Below are positions 1 through 18,572 of a stretch of DNA of 25,000 bases, piece by piece. The stretch is from Anaeromyces robustus (Eukaryota > Neocallimastigomycota > Neocallimastigomycetes > Neocallimastigales > Neocallimastigaceae). The stretch is from assembly GCA_002104895.1 (NCBI GenBank), contig MCFG01000069.1, forward strand, positions 67,501 to 92,500, written 5' to 3'. The translations under genes were made by a program, and so were the position numbers. The notes under the pieces were generated by a model. The model did no database searches and was not told the origin of the DNA. It worked only from the letters and a program-made list of their open reading frames with translations. The number at the start of each line of letters is the position of its first letter. Position 1 is the stretch's first letter.

Positions 1-1010
1 ATTTATTTATTTATTTATTTATTTATTTATTTCTAAAATATATTTATGATAGAATAAATTTTTTTATTATTATCAACTTTCCTATTGAATTATTACTTAA
101 AATAAAAATAAAAAACAATAAACTCGTATTATTCTTATTTATAGATGTATATATTCTTATTAATTCTTTTTAAATAAAAATAAAAAACAATAAACTCGTA
201 TTATTCTTATTTATAGATGTATATATTCTTATTAATTCTTTTTTTATATATATTTATATTTATATTTATATTTATATTATATAAAAAAAAAAAACAAATT
301 GTTCATTATTATATTGATTACACCGAATCTTGATAAAAAAAAATTTTTTTTTTATAATAATATTATTAATTTTTTTAATAATGTTGACAAAAAAATAAGA
401 ATAAAAATAAAGAATAAGAATATAAATGAAATAGACAAATAGACAATTTAAAATGAATAAAAATTAATAAAATTTGAAATATAAACTATAGTAAATTGTT
501 AAATATATAAATATATAAAATAGAAAAATAAAAAGAAAAAAAGAAAAGAGAAAAAAAAAACACTTTTTTTTTTTATATTTTTTAATTTTTTTATTTTTTT
601 ATTTTTATTATTCATTTTTTTTTTTTTTTTTTTTTTTTTATTTTTTTTTTTTTTATTATTATTATTATAAAAAAAATGATATTTATCTATGAAATATATA
701 TTTATATTATATATTTTTATAATATCAAATAATATATATATTAAATATATATATATTAAGAAAAAAAAAAAAAAAAAAAAAAACTATGGTATTTCTAAAA
801 ACTTTTTTATTTAATAAAAAAAAATAATAATTATTATACTAAAAAAATTATATTAAAGTAAAAAATATTATTATATAAATGATTGAATTTGTTTTTGTTT
901 TTTGTTTTTTTGTTATTGTCTTTCTTTTTTTTTTTTTTTAAAGACTTATTTTTTCATTTCTTTGATATTAAAAGAAAAAATTAAAATTTAGAAAAAAAAT
1001 AAAAAAAACT
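1..1010. other. A/T-rich intergenic region at window start
   Basis: No gene was found here. The stretch opens with an (ATTT)n run at 1-32 and carries a 72-bp tandem duplication at 100-243. It also has T and A homopolymers, for example around 616-652 and 760-782. It lies 3' of the Rab6 gene on the minus strand, so the part next to 1010 is probably that gene's 3' untranslated region. Confidence 0.7.
100..243. repeat. 72-bp direct tandem duplication
   Basis: Two adjacent copies of a 72-bp unit, about 100-171 and 172-243, look identical base for base. Each contains the recognisable core AATAAACTCGTATTATTC. The identity suggests a recent duplication. There is no coding capacity, and it is not a simple microsatellite. 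Confidence 0.9.
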
Positions 1011-2083
<1,073 letters not shown>

Positions 2084-2848
2084 TTTTGATTATATAATTC
2101 TTTTATATATAAAAATAAATATAAATAAATGGATTATTAGTTTGTGAAATATATAAATTACATATCATTTAATATTATAAGTAAAATTCCTATTATTATA
2201 TATTTTTTTCATGTTTATTATTATTGTTGTCTAAAGATTAATTATTATTGTTGTTGTTTCATTATGATTTAATATAATATTACATAAAATAAATAACATA
2301 TATATAATTAAATGAAATAAAAAAGAAAAAAAAATTTTTTTATTTATTATTAATATTTATCTCCTTTTTTTTTAATGTTTACTTTTATCTATTTTATTGA
2401 TTCTATTCTACTTTACTTTATTTTATCTATTATTGTTGTTGTTACTTATTGATAATTATATAATCATAAATTAAATATATATAAGATATATTTAATAAAA
2501 ATAGTAAATATATTTTTTTAGAATATGAGAATTAAAAAAAATCTAACGATTATTTAATGTTTATTATTATTGTTTTTTTTTTCTATATTATGATTTGTGT
2601 TATATTTATTATGATATTGTTATTAAAACTTATCAATTGATGAATATATAAAAATAAATAAATAAACTATTTGTTATTTATATACTTATTTTTTTTATTA
2701 ATAAAAATGTTTTTATAAACTAAAAATAAATATATCTATTTCATTTTTCTTATATCATTATCTACTTATGAACTTGAAATCAAAATATTAATTATTATTA
2801 TTTTTATTATTAAAATAGGTAATTTGTTATATATTAAAAATATTAATT

Positions 2849-2849
2849 C

Positions 2850-2884
<35 letters not shown>

Positions 2885-2885
2885 T
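2849..2885. repeat. (TTTA)n microsatellite
   Basis: An almost pure run of a four-base TTTA/ATTT unit, about nine copies. The same unit starts the window and forms the larger array at 3871-4044. Confidence 0.8.
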
Positions 2886-3305
2886 TAATTAATTATAATA
2901 TTATTTATTTTCTAATTTGTTCAACAAATTTCAATATATAATATCAATATTATTCTTTTGACATAATTATTATTATTACCTTATATTTATTTAAGATAAA
3001 AATTGAATTAAAATTTAAAAATATTTACAAAAAGATTTTAAATATGTATATTAAAATATAATAAATAAATAAAAAAAAGGAAAAAAAAAAAAAAAGGAAA
3101 AAATTTTATTTGATTTTATATTTACTTTTTGTAGAACACTCGACATATTTAATATATTTATATTAATAATCTATTAAAAAAAATTTTATTATTATTTATT
3201 ATTTACTAAAAAAGTCAATTATAAAAATTATTAATTATTAATTATTATTATAAAAAAATAATTATATATATAAATATTCTTTTTCTTTTAAATTGTAAAT
3301 TAAAT

Positions 3306-3307
3306 AC

Positions 3308-3374
<67 letters not shown>

Positions 3375-3433
3375 TATTATTATTATTATTTATTATTATT
3401 ATTATTTATTATTATTATTATTTATTTATTATT
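3306..3433. repeat. (ATT)n microsatellite with interrupted 3' part
   Basis: The first half (to about 3372) is a pure ATT trinucleotide run. The second half has an extra T inserted at intervals, so a longer unit of several ATT plus one TTT repeats. This points to expansion of the longer unit after a single slippage or insertion event. Confidence 0.85.
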
Positions 3434-3870
3434 TAATAATTAAATATTTACCAAAATAAATTAATAACAACAACAATAAATCATAACAATAAATAAATAA
3501 TAATAATCATTATTATTATTATTTATTTATTTTGTAAAGTTTATAATAGCACAAGTAATTAAAGAATATTGATATATAATTAAATAAAAAGTATACTAAA
3601 AAATAAAAATGACATTTTTTTTTGTTTTTTTAATAATTTATTAAATCATTAATTATGAATGTATACTTTTATTATTTTTTATTTTTTATGTTATTAATTA
3701 AAATTATTTTTTTTTTATTTAATTTTCTTATGAAAAATAAAAAAAAAAACATAATTTTAATATATTTGTAAATTGATTCTAATATATATAATTTTATTCT
3801 TTGGCTTTAAAATAATAAAAAACAATGAATGAATTATCATTTATAATAAATAATAATAATAATAAATTAT

Positions 3871-3878
3871 TATTTTAC

Positions 3879-3933
<55 letters not shown>

Positions 3934-3958
3934 TCTATTTATCTATTTATTTATTTAC

Positions 3959-3989
<31 letters not shown>

Positions 3990-4044
3990 TCTATTTATCT
4001 ATTTATTTATTTACTTATTTATTTATTTATTTATTTATTTATTT
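3871..4044. repeat. (ATTT)n array with a 56-bp higher-order period
   Basis: The array is mostly ATTT units. Variant units with C in place of T (CTATTTATCTATTT, then ACTT) occur in the same order twice, starting at 3935 and 3991, so a 56-bp block has itself been duplicated. An open frame runs through the array and reads as a Leu-Phe-Ile-Tyr repeat; this is a by-product of the unit and not evidence of a gene. Confidence 0.85.
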
Positions 4045-5635
4045 CTTGTTAAAATATATTAAAAAAAGATTTTAAAAATTAAAAAATTAATAAAAAAAAG
4101 GTTACTTTATTTTTTTGAGATTAAACTTTTATATTAATGTTATATTATTGATTAATTACAAAATTAATTCTTTTGTATTTATTTTATATTATTGATTGAT
4201 TAAATAGTATATAATTTAATATATTATTTAAATTGAAAATAATATTGTATATATATTAAATATATCCATTTTAAATTAAATTTTGAAATTTGGTTTAAAA
4301 AGTAAATGAATAATGATTATAAATTAAATAAATAAATAATATATTACGGTTTTATATTGAATTTATTTTCTGTATTATAATAAATTAAATGTATTACCTT
4401 TAAATCTTTTATATATATTAATCAATACACATAAATATGTTATATTTATATTAAATTCAATTACATAATATATATAAATTTACAATACATTTTAATATAC
4501 ATTCAATGCTATAAAAGTTTTTTACTTTATTTGGAAATTTACAAAAATGGTAAAAAATTATATTAAATAAATTTTGTTAATTTATTTAATATAATAAAAT
4601 AATTTAATCTTTTTACTTTTCATAAATCAAAATACACACAATCATAACCCTTATTTTTATTCATAGAAATCTTCTATTCCTTTTTTTTTAAATATTATAG
4701 ATAAATAAAAAAGGTCTTTATTTGGAAATTTATAATATCATATAATATAACAAAAAAAATTATATTATAAAAATAAAAATAGGTATTTACTAAATACTTA
4801 TTTTCTATTTTTTGCTCTTGTTTCATATTATGAATGGCAATCATTTAATAATATAAGTTTAGAAAAAAAAAATATTATAAATTAAAATTAAATAGAAATA
4901 AAATATTATTAATTAAAAACGTTTCATAATTAAGATTAAGATTAGTTCCATGCTTCATTAGCAAATTAATTAATATGTACGGAACTTTTTGTTTTGTTTT
5001 GTTTTTATTTTTATTAAAAAAAAAAAATTCTTACGGTTACAATAATAATAATTGATTATTGAATATTTATTGATTATTTAATTTTTATTATTACTAATTA
5101 CTAATTATTAATTACTAATTATATCTGATTTGATATAAAGTATTATATTAAAAATATTAAAATATCATTCATTTTTCATATATTTGAATTACAATTACAA
5201 TTATATTTATAATTATACTTATATTTATATTTATATATTTATTTATATATATTATCCATAAAATGAATCTACAATAAAATTTCATATATACACATGCGTT
5301 TATATGGAATTTTAAAAATAATATTTATATTTATTTAATATTTAATAATTATATTTTTTTTTATGTGAATACGTAATTATTTAAAAAAAAATTGCTCATT
5401 ATAGTAAGTATTTATAATTAACTTTTTTTTTTTTTTATAAAACTAAAAAATTTAAACAAGCCGTTTTTTATATTTAAAAAAAAAAAAGAAAGAAAGAAAA
5501 ACTTTTTATTGGTTCATAATTTTAAGAAATTTTTTATAAATAGTACAAATATTAATTATATAAATTTTTATAATTTAAAAGTTATTTTAATTTTTATTAT
5601 ATATAAAATAAGAATTTAAAGTAATGATTATATTT

Positions 5636-6090
5636 ACATTGGTATAAATTCTTAAATCTTTATACATATATGACTTTCTCTTTCTCTTTTCAATATATTT
5701 GATTTACGAACTGACTTTTCAAAATCAGTTTGTTTATTTATTTTAAAATTATTGCTTTTTTTTTTTTTTTTAATTTATTTAATTATTTATCCTTGATTCA
5801 AATTCTATTACTCTTTTTTGATTTTTTAACTTTTTTATACAAATAATATATACATATTATTTATTAATATATAATCTTGTAAAAACTTTATTACATTTGT
5901 TATAATTATAATTATAATTTGTTAACTTTTATTCTTATATATATATTAATAAATTAAAATTAATAATAATAACCCTTACATTGATAAAAGTTTTTAATGA
6001 TTTTTAGATATATATATATTTAGTTCTCTTTTCAATATATTTAATGTACTAACTAATTTTGAAAAAATCAATAAATTTTTTTTTATGCTT
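5636..6090. repeat. Pair of diverged direct repeats
   Basis: Segments near 5636-5755 and 5974-6090 share the same order of landmarks. These are TTACATTG, a T/A-rich spacer, the identical 18-mer TCTCTTTTCAATATATTT (5683-5700 and 6025-6042), then a related AACTGACTTTTC / AACTAATTTTG part. They look like an old duplication. The extreme base composition makes chance similarity a real alternative outside the 18-mer core. Confidence 0.4.
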
Positions 6091-6209
6091 ATGTTACAAC
6101 TGAATTTTTAAATATTTTATATCTTAATCATGGTTATAAATTTCATTTGTCAATAAAAAATATCATTTCTTATATATATATATAAAGTGAAATACTATAC
6201 TACTAAATA

Positions 6210-6247
6210 AAAGTCAATATATATATATATATATATATATTGACTTT
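6210..6247. repeat. 38-bp perfect palindrome with (AT)n core
   Basis: The sequence starts AAAGTCAA and ends TTGACTTT with an uninterrupted TA run between, and every base pairs with its mirror position. It could extrude as a cruciform in DNA or fold as a long hairpin in RNA. The non-AT arms make it more than a plain TA microsatellite. Confidence 0.85.
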
Positions 6248-6360
6248 ATGAATTTTAAAGCACACAATTTGTACATCATCTTTATTGATTGACTTTTAAA
6301 AAGGAAAATATATATATATTGGATTTTTTTTTTTTTTTTAACTGAAACAATTATATTATT

Positions 6361-6443
6361 TTATTATATCATTCAAAATTATCATAACTTTTAATTTATT
6401 TTTATTATATCATTCAAAATTATCATAACTTTTAATTTATTTT
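6361..6443. repeat. 41-bp tandem duplication
   Basis: Two adjacent copies beginning at 6361 and 6402 share TTATTATATCATTCAAAATT followed by ATCATAACTTTTAATTTATT. A third, degraded fragment (TTTTCATTCAAAATTATCA) follows near 6478. The two complete copies look identical. Confidence 0.85.
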
Positions 6444-6599
6444 AAGTATAATTCTGAAAAAAAAAAAAAAAATATTATTTTCATTCAAAATTATCAAAAT
6501 TAAAAATTTTTTTAATAAATAAAGTTATGCATTAAATCACCAATATAGAAAAAGATCAGATAAAAATATGTTTTTCTTAACATTTTCTATAATATCACT

Positions 6600-6740
6600 A
6601 AGAAATGAAATAAAATGAAATAAAATATAATAAAATAAAATATAAAAATAAAAAAAAACAAAGTAAAAATAAGATATAATATAAAAATAAAAAACAAGAA
6701 ATGAAATCAAATGAAATCAAACAAAATAAAAAGTAAAAAA
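6600..6740. repeat. Degenerate AAAATG/AAAATA-type purine-rich repeat
   Basis: Short related units such as GAAATAAAAT and GAAATCAAAT follow one another on a strand that is almost free of C. This is low-complexity DNA without an open frame of note. Confidence 0.6.
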
Positions 6741-7221
6741 AATTTGTTATATATTATAATCAAAATTAACAAATTGTTTCCTTTAAACAACATCCTTTTT
6801 TACAATACTATTATATAAAATGATTAAATTATGTATATATTTTATAATTATACTTTAAATATATCTTAATATAAAATACCATTTGCTTTATTACATACTT
6901 CAAATAATATTATATTAAATATTAAATACTTTAATTGCAAACACATCAACAATATTTATAAATTCATTCCTCTCTTTTTTTTTAATTATTTTGTTATTAT
7001 TTTTATTTGTTTTATTTTCTTTTATTTTGTTTTTATTTTGTTTTATTTTGCTTTTTTTTTTTTTTTTTTGCTTTTTCGTTTTTCGTTTTTCGTTTTTTTT
7101 TTTTTAAAAAAAAAATGAAGTGTACTTTATATTTTGCTTCTATATTTTTTTCACTTTTTTTAAATCTTCATTGATAGATTTTTTTCTTTTTTTATATTCC
7201 GGTTTTATCAGTCTATATTAA

Positions 7222-7314
7222 TGTTAAACATTGTTTAACAAATAGTACAGCATGATAAACTGGATGAACCTTTAATAGATTCTGATTTTGCAGGCTTCAA
7301 TTCTTCATTTGAAG
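7222..7314 (-). other. Two short hairpins in the probable TPI 3' UTR
   Basis: TGTTAAAC (7222-7229) and GTTTAACA (7233-7240) form an 8-bp stem with a 3-base loop. CTTCAA (7295-7300) and TTGAAG (7309-7314) form a 6-bp stem with an 8-base loop. Both lie within about 115 bp after the TPI stop codon, so they would be in its transcript if the 3' UTR is that long. Whether they help 3' end formation or stability is unknown. Confidence 0.4.
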
Positions 7315-7336
7315 AACTTGAGTCTTGTTCCTTGAT

Positions 7337-8456
<1,120 letters not shown>

Positions 8457-10246
8457 TTTTTATTTGTAAAATTTATTTATAATTTTATAATGTTATAAAA
8501 TTTGAGTGTGAAGAAAAAAAAAATTTTAGGTCTTACATTAGTATATATATTTTGAAAAAAAATTTTCAAATGACAATAAATATGATTGGTTAATAGATAC
8601 TTCATAATTTTAAATAAAAAAAAAAAGGTATTTTATATCAAACAAATTAAATATGTTTTATTGGATTAATCTATTGACTTAATATATTATGAATGGTATT
8701 ACTAATAAATAATGTTTTCAAATATGAAATTTTATTAATATTAAGATATAAGATACATCTAATATATTTTATTTAAAATAATTTTTAAAAAAAAAGATTT
8801 ATACAGTAATGTAATATTATCATTATTTGATTAAAATTTTTAAATCAGTAAATTTATTAAAATTTTTAATATATTCATAATTAATATATAAAGATCATTT
8901 GCATACTGTTATATATCATTTAATATAATTTATATATTTTCTTAATTAAACAGAACTGAACAGTATCATAAGATTGAAAAAAGGACACTACAAGTAGTAA
9001 TAATATTAAAAATAATAAAATAATTGTTACAATTAACCTATTGATACCTCTTTTTTTTTTTTTTTTTTTTTTTTATTTTGAGTTAAAATAATATTATTTT
9101 TTAAAATAAAAATAATAATAATAATAATAATAATAATAATTGTAGATTATATTATGAAATATTGATAATAAAAAATTATTAGTATTTGAATATTTAAAAA
9201 ATTAAGTATATATATGTGAATTATATTGCTAACTAGTTATATATCATTAAAATATTTTGTATTATATATATATATCAATTAATGATTAATATATCTAAAA
9301 TTATTATTTTTATTAAATTTCATTATAGAAAAAAAATAACTAATAGAATAATCATTATTAAAAGAGTGTATGATAAATCGATATTTAACAAAAGTGTTTA
9401 TATTTAACTATTTTATTTATTTTAATTTGTTAATTAATAATAAAAAGTTTCTTTATATTTTATTTAAAAAAACATATATAGTTGATTTCAATACTACATT
9501 ATAATAATATATAAACATATATTCATTTTTATATTATTATAAAACTTTTATAAAACGATAATAATTAATATATAAAATATTATAGAATTCTAATAAAAAC
9601 TTTTATTTAATGTTTATAATTATAATAAAAATTTTATATTATATATATTCTAACCTTCAATAATAATAAAAAAAAAAACACTACGAAATTATTATATTAT
9701 AATTAAATTATTTTTTATTTATAATTATATTAGTTAAAAATGAAATTAAATATAAAAATAAAATAATAATATAAAAAATAATACAAAAATAAAATAATAT
9801 TTATTAATTTTTGAAATGTAATTTTATTTATTTTCATAAAAATATATCTTTATTAATACTAGAGTCCATTAAAATTATAATTTATTATAAAATTGGTTTA
9901 TAAAGTAATATTTATTTTAATATTTTTTAAATATTTTGTGTATTGCTTATATGATATACAATCGTTTTTAATATTATAAATATTATAAATATTATATAAA
10001 TTGGAATTACAAAATTTGGATTTATTAAAATTTAATAAAAATTTGAAATTTGGTTTTAATAAAATTTTTGATTATTTTAATTTTAACTAATTTTAACTTT
10101 TTTTTTTTCTTTTTATTTTTTTTTTTATTTTATTATATATCAATTAAAAATATTAAAAAAAAAAAATGTTTGACTTATTTATATATAATTAAAAAAATGT
10201 TATTAGTATATTTCATTAAACGTTATATTATTAAAAATTATTCAAA
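8457..10246. other. Divergent intergenic region between TPI and the INTS14-like gene
   Basis: About 1.8 kb of A/T-rich DNA between two genes that point away from each other, so it should contain both promoters. A poly-T run at about 9051-9074 and an (AAT)n run at about 9113-9140 stand out. No gene, tRNA or conserved promoter element could be recognised. An open frame beginning at 10050 is translated T-rich upstream DNA and does not join the downstream gene in frame. Confidence 0.65.
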
Positions 10247-14365
<4,119 letters not shown>

Positions 14366-14982
14366 TAAAATAATAAAAATATATTATATAATAATTAATT
14401 TTTTTTTTATTTTTTTTTACTGTGTGGATAATAATATACTTTTATATTCCTTTATGTTTAACTATATATAAAATGAAAAATGAATAATATTTAGTATACC
14501 TTATTCCTTTTTTTTTTTTTTTTTTTTTTTTCATTCTTAATTATTATATAGATATTTATTCAATAAATTATTAATTAATAAATTTTTTTCTTTTAGAATT
14601 TTTATTTTATTTTATTTTATTTTTTTTTTTTTTTTTTTTATTATTATTTTATTTTTTTATTTATTATATGTATATGTATTAATATATATATATAAATATG
14701 TAATATAAATTATAAAAATGTTATTGCTTAATCTAAATAATTAAAATCTATATATATTTATAATAAATAAGAATTAATCATTAAAAAAATTAAAATAGTA
14801 TATTGTATATATAAATATGGTCATATATTTAAATTTAAAATATAAATATTACTTTTTTTTTTTTTTTTTTTTTTTTTTGCAGTTTGACTTAACTAATTTG
14901 TAATATATCTAATATATATAATTTTTTTTTTCTCTTCTTTAATTTTTATTTGTTTGTTCATTTAATTATGACCTCGCCCAAT
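14366..14982. other. Convergent intergenic region, T-tract rich
   Basis: The INTS14-like gene and the SYO1-like gene end facing each other across 617 bp. The space holds several long T runs (about 14509-14531, 14622-14639 and 14851-14878). It must contain the 3' ends of both transcripts. No gene or terminator-type hairpin could be recognised. Confidence 0.65.
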
Positions 14983-15277
14983 TTAACTACGACTTTCCTT
15001 TAATTTATATTTTAAGAATGCACTTAAATTATATAAAGCTTCATCAGCACGATCACGTAATTCTCTTTTCTTTCTTCTATCAATGGCTTTAGTACTTCTT
15101 TGAATTACTGGATAAGATTGTTTTAATTTTCCTAAATAACCACCATTAACAAATACTGGACCGTCATAATCGTATGCTTTATCTCCATAAGCATCGTAAA
15201 TAGCATTTAAAGCTTCACATACAATTTCCATATTTTTACAAGAAGATGGAATAACAATTAAGAAATCACCAATGGTC

Positions 15278-15311
<34 letters not shown>

Positions 15312-15371
15312 ATATTATAATTATATTATTTATTATTAATGTATAAATATTAATATAGATTTTTAAAATAG

Positions 15372-15407
<36 letters not shown>

Positions 15408-15749
15408 TATTTTTTTTTTTTTTTTTTAATTTTTTATTTTATTTTATTTTTTTTAAATTTTTATTTTATTTTATTAATATAATAAACAATACTAAATGAA
15501 TTAAAAAGAAAAATATTTAATTACCTTATTTAATGGAATATTTCCTTGAAGTTTACAGAATAAACCTAAGACACCTACACAACGAACTCTTAAATCATCA
15601 CTAACAGAAGAATTGTTGTATGTGGCAATAAGTGATTCAACTTGTTCTTGGGTTGGTATCTATACATATATATATTTATTTATTTTAATAGTTATATTTA
15701 TTAATTAAATTATATATATTTTTTAGATATTTTAAATAAATATTGTATT

Positions 15750-15784
<35 letters not shown>

Positions 15785-16398
15785 TATAATAATAAATATG
15801 TATATTTACGATTTTAATTTGATCCATATTTAAATTGTCAACAGCACGAACTAATGACCACATTGTATTAACAATAGCTTCAATAATGTCATTTAAAATT
15901 TTCTTTTCTTCTTCATTATTACTTGCTGATAATAATCCTGAAAATTTTCCGGCTAAATTATAGAGCCATTCCCACATATTTTTAACATCATTAATATTAT
16001 TACCATACCATTCTTTTGGCATCATCATTAAAATATTATTTAAAGCATTCATTGATCTTAATTGAATGATATTAGTATTACTAACGTAAGTGGAAGCATA
16101 ACTTTTAACATCATCACTATAGTCATAAATGTTTTCACAGTATGAAATAAGTTTTCCAATAATACCACAATTAACAATATATTTAACTCTTTCATCATTG
16201 GTATTATCAGTATCTGTATTATCACCTTCTTGTTGCATTTCATTAATTTTATTCATTTCTTCAAGGAATGCATTTTCTTCATCTTGTTCATCCATCTCCA
16301 TCTCTTCATCAACCATTTCTTCATTCTTCATATCCTCTAATTGTTTTTAATAAATAGTTATATATATATATTATTATTATTATTATAAAAAAAAATTT

Positions 16399-16431
<33 letters not shown>

Positions 16432-18572
16432 TTTATATAGTTTTTTTTTTTCTTAAAATATTATTAAATATTTTACCACTTAAATCTTCAGAACAAACGT
16501 TTGCTAAAACTTCTAAGCAAAGTTGGATTGTAGTTAAATGTGAATTTAAAACTTTTGCTCTTTCCTTTTTTTTTTTTTTTTTTTTATATAATTAATATAT
16601 ACATATGATCAAAAAAAAAAAAAAAAAAAAAAAGAAAAAGAAAAAAAAAAAAAAAAAATGTTACTTTTGAATTTAGATTATTTAAAGATTAAATTATATA
16701 TTAATATATTAATATTATAATATTTATAATTACATATGTTGGTTCATTTTTATTTGTTTCAATTAATTCTTTTTCTTTAAGATCTTTGGTTTTTTGAATA
16801 ATTTTTTGATCTTCAATTTTCTATATACATATATATTCATTAAACATATATGTTTATTAATATTAATATAAAGAATATTAATCATTATAATATAATTATT
16901 ATTTATGATTAATTATTTACTAGTTTTTTTTTTTTTTATATTATTTACCATTTTTTCTGCGAGACTTATCATTTCTTTAATTGATTCTGAAGTTTTGTAT
17001 TCAAGACATGATGAAACAACACCAAAGATTATAGAATAAAGTTCATCCATGGAAAATGGTATAATGCTTTTTATATTGAATAATATACTTGAAGAAAGAA
17101 GCTTCAAAAGAATACCATTGTTCTCCCATTCATTAACTATTGGTATTTGACCTGTGGCTATTGTTTTTAATATATTAATATAATCTGGAGTTTCGGTGAA
17201 GAATTTATATATATCTTCATTTTCTTCAGTAATAGTATTTAAACATTGTGCTTTAAATTTTAATAGAAATTGAAATAACAAATAATATATATATATAAAT
17301 ATAAAAAAATATATGACATTATTATGATATTAATATATATATATATATATAATATTTTTTTATTAATATTTAAAATTATTTAATATAATATTTGTTTAAT
17401 ATTATTATTAATTTTTACCTGCAACATTTACTAAATTTAATGGTAATTTATCAAGTGATTTTAAAAATTCCATTAAAAATCCAACAATATTACATGAAAG
17501 AATGTCTTTTGTGAATTTTTCAGAAGTTTCACTATATAATTCAATTAAATATAAACATTTATCCATATTATTATTATTTATTTTATAATTATATTAATTA
17601 TTTGATAAAAATTTTATTAAAAATTTTTTTTAAAACATTATGATATCAATAATATAATATATATGTATATAAAAAAAATAAAAAACTAAAAATACCTCAT
17701 AGTCCATATAATATTTATAATTTGTTCAGAATAATCATAAGCAATTTTATTTTCAAAATTTTTAGTTTTACTGTCTTTATCATTGTTATCGATAGGTATT
17801 AAAGTATTTGATATTAAATTATTTATCTAATATATTATATTATAAATATAATGTATATTTTTTATTTAGTAATAATAATAATATTATAAGTATAATCAAT
17901 TCAAAAATAAAAGATTTTTAATATATTTACTTTTGGTAATAATGGTATTATTGAACCTAAAATATTTCTGTTATATAATTCTAAACAGATGGTATTATCG
18001 ACATTAATTAAATTTCTAAAATATTAATAAATATTTTGTTAATAAATATATTTTATTTTATTTTATTATTATTTCAATAACAATAATATTTATCAAACCT
18101 TAATGCACCAGCAATTTCAATAACAACTTCATTTGTTGGATCACTTAAACCATTCATTAATTTTCCTAATAAATTATTTTTTAATAAGTATTTTCTGGTT
18201 TCATTATTTTGAATAAGATTAGAAACACCTGCGGCAGCCCATGCTCTTTCATTTGAATCAGTTGAAGATAACTAAAGATAAAAAACGAAATCATTAATAA
18301 TAAAAAATATAATATTAATTATATATAAAAAATATTTTGTAATTATTTATATATATTTAATTAGGATTATTTAGAAAAAAAATTAAGAAAAAAAGTATGT
18401 ATTAATTAAATTTTTATTATACTTTTTCGATTATTGGAAGAGCATCTGAAATTTTTCCTCCTTGACCTTTTTCATCATTTAAATCAATATCGACAGAATT
18501 TAATATACTTAAAGGATTTGTAGCAGTTGGTCTCTTTCTTCTTTTAAGTTTTTTGTTGTTGATTTTACCCAT
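14983..18572 (-). CDS. syo1: SYO1/HEATR3-type ribosomal protein import chaperone
   Basis: Eleven exons on the minus strand run 18423-18572, 18099-18271, 17931-18015, 17696-17826, 17419-17531, 16949-17250, 16734-16820, 16477-16564, 15810-16336, 15525-15659 and 14983-15276. They join in frame to 2085 nt, giving 694 residues, close to animal HEATR3 and fungal Syo1. The N-terminus MGKINNKKLKRRKRP carries a basic nuclear-import signal. ARM/HEAT-type helices follow, including AQCLNTITEENEDI after residue 217 and LEVLANVCSEDL around 365-375. An acidic loop (about 377-425, rich in Glu, Asp and Met) interrupts the repeats. The C-terminus has IVCEALNAIYDAYGDKAY and a basic helix. Syo1 brings ribosomal proteins L5 and L11 together into the nucleus for 5S particle assembly; its acidic loop contacts L11. 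The gene converges on the INTS14-like gene. The weakest splice site is the exon 8 acceptor at 16564/16565, which follows a poly-A run on the coding strand. Confidence 0.88.
16566..16660. repeat. Poly-T and poly-A runs inside a SYO1 intron
   Basis: A T run at about 16566-16585 and A-rich runs at about 16611-16658 lie in the intron between SYO1 exons 7 and 8. Read on the coding strand, the first becomes an A run directly ahead of the AG acceptor, in place of the pyrimidine tract usual in many eukaryotes. Confidence 0.7.

Larger units (their letters stand above)
2084..7336. other. Gene-poor A/T-rich intergenic region
   Basis: About 5.2 kb without a supportable gene. It lies upstream of the Rab6 gene and downstream of the TPI gene, so it should hold the Rab6 promoter near 2084-2400 and the TPI 3' untranslated region near 7200-7336. 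Neither can be delimited by sequence alone. The rest is homopolymers, ATT and ATTT microsatellites, two tandem duplications and a perfect palindrome, listed separately. The 75-codon open frame at 3825-4052 is a translated ATTT repeat. Confidence 0.7.

Noticed and set aside
3825-4052. 75-codon open frame, Leu-Phe-Ile-Tyr repeat
   Set aside because: It is a direct translation of the ATTT array, with no composition, splice or homology sign of a gene.
4549-4720. ATG directly followed by GTAAAA, with a later TTCATAG acceptor (a possible ATG-intron gene)
   Set aside because: Joining them gives only about fourteen codons before a stop and no recognisable product.
4944-4986. AGTTCC ... GGAACT inverted repeat followed by T runs, a possible small RNA gene
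   Set aside because: The arms are only 6 bp with a loop of about 30 bases, and no polymerase III box or known RNA motif was found.
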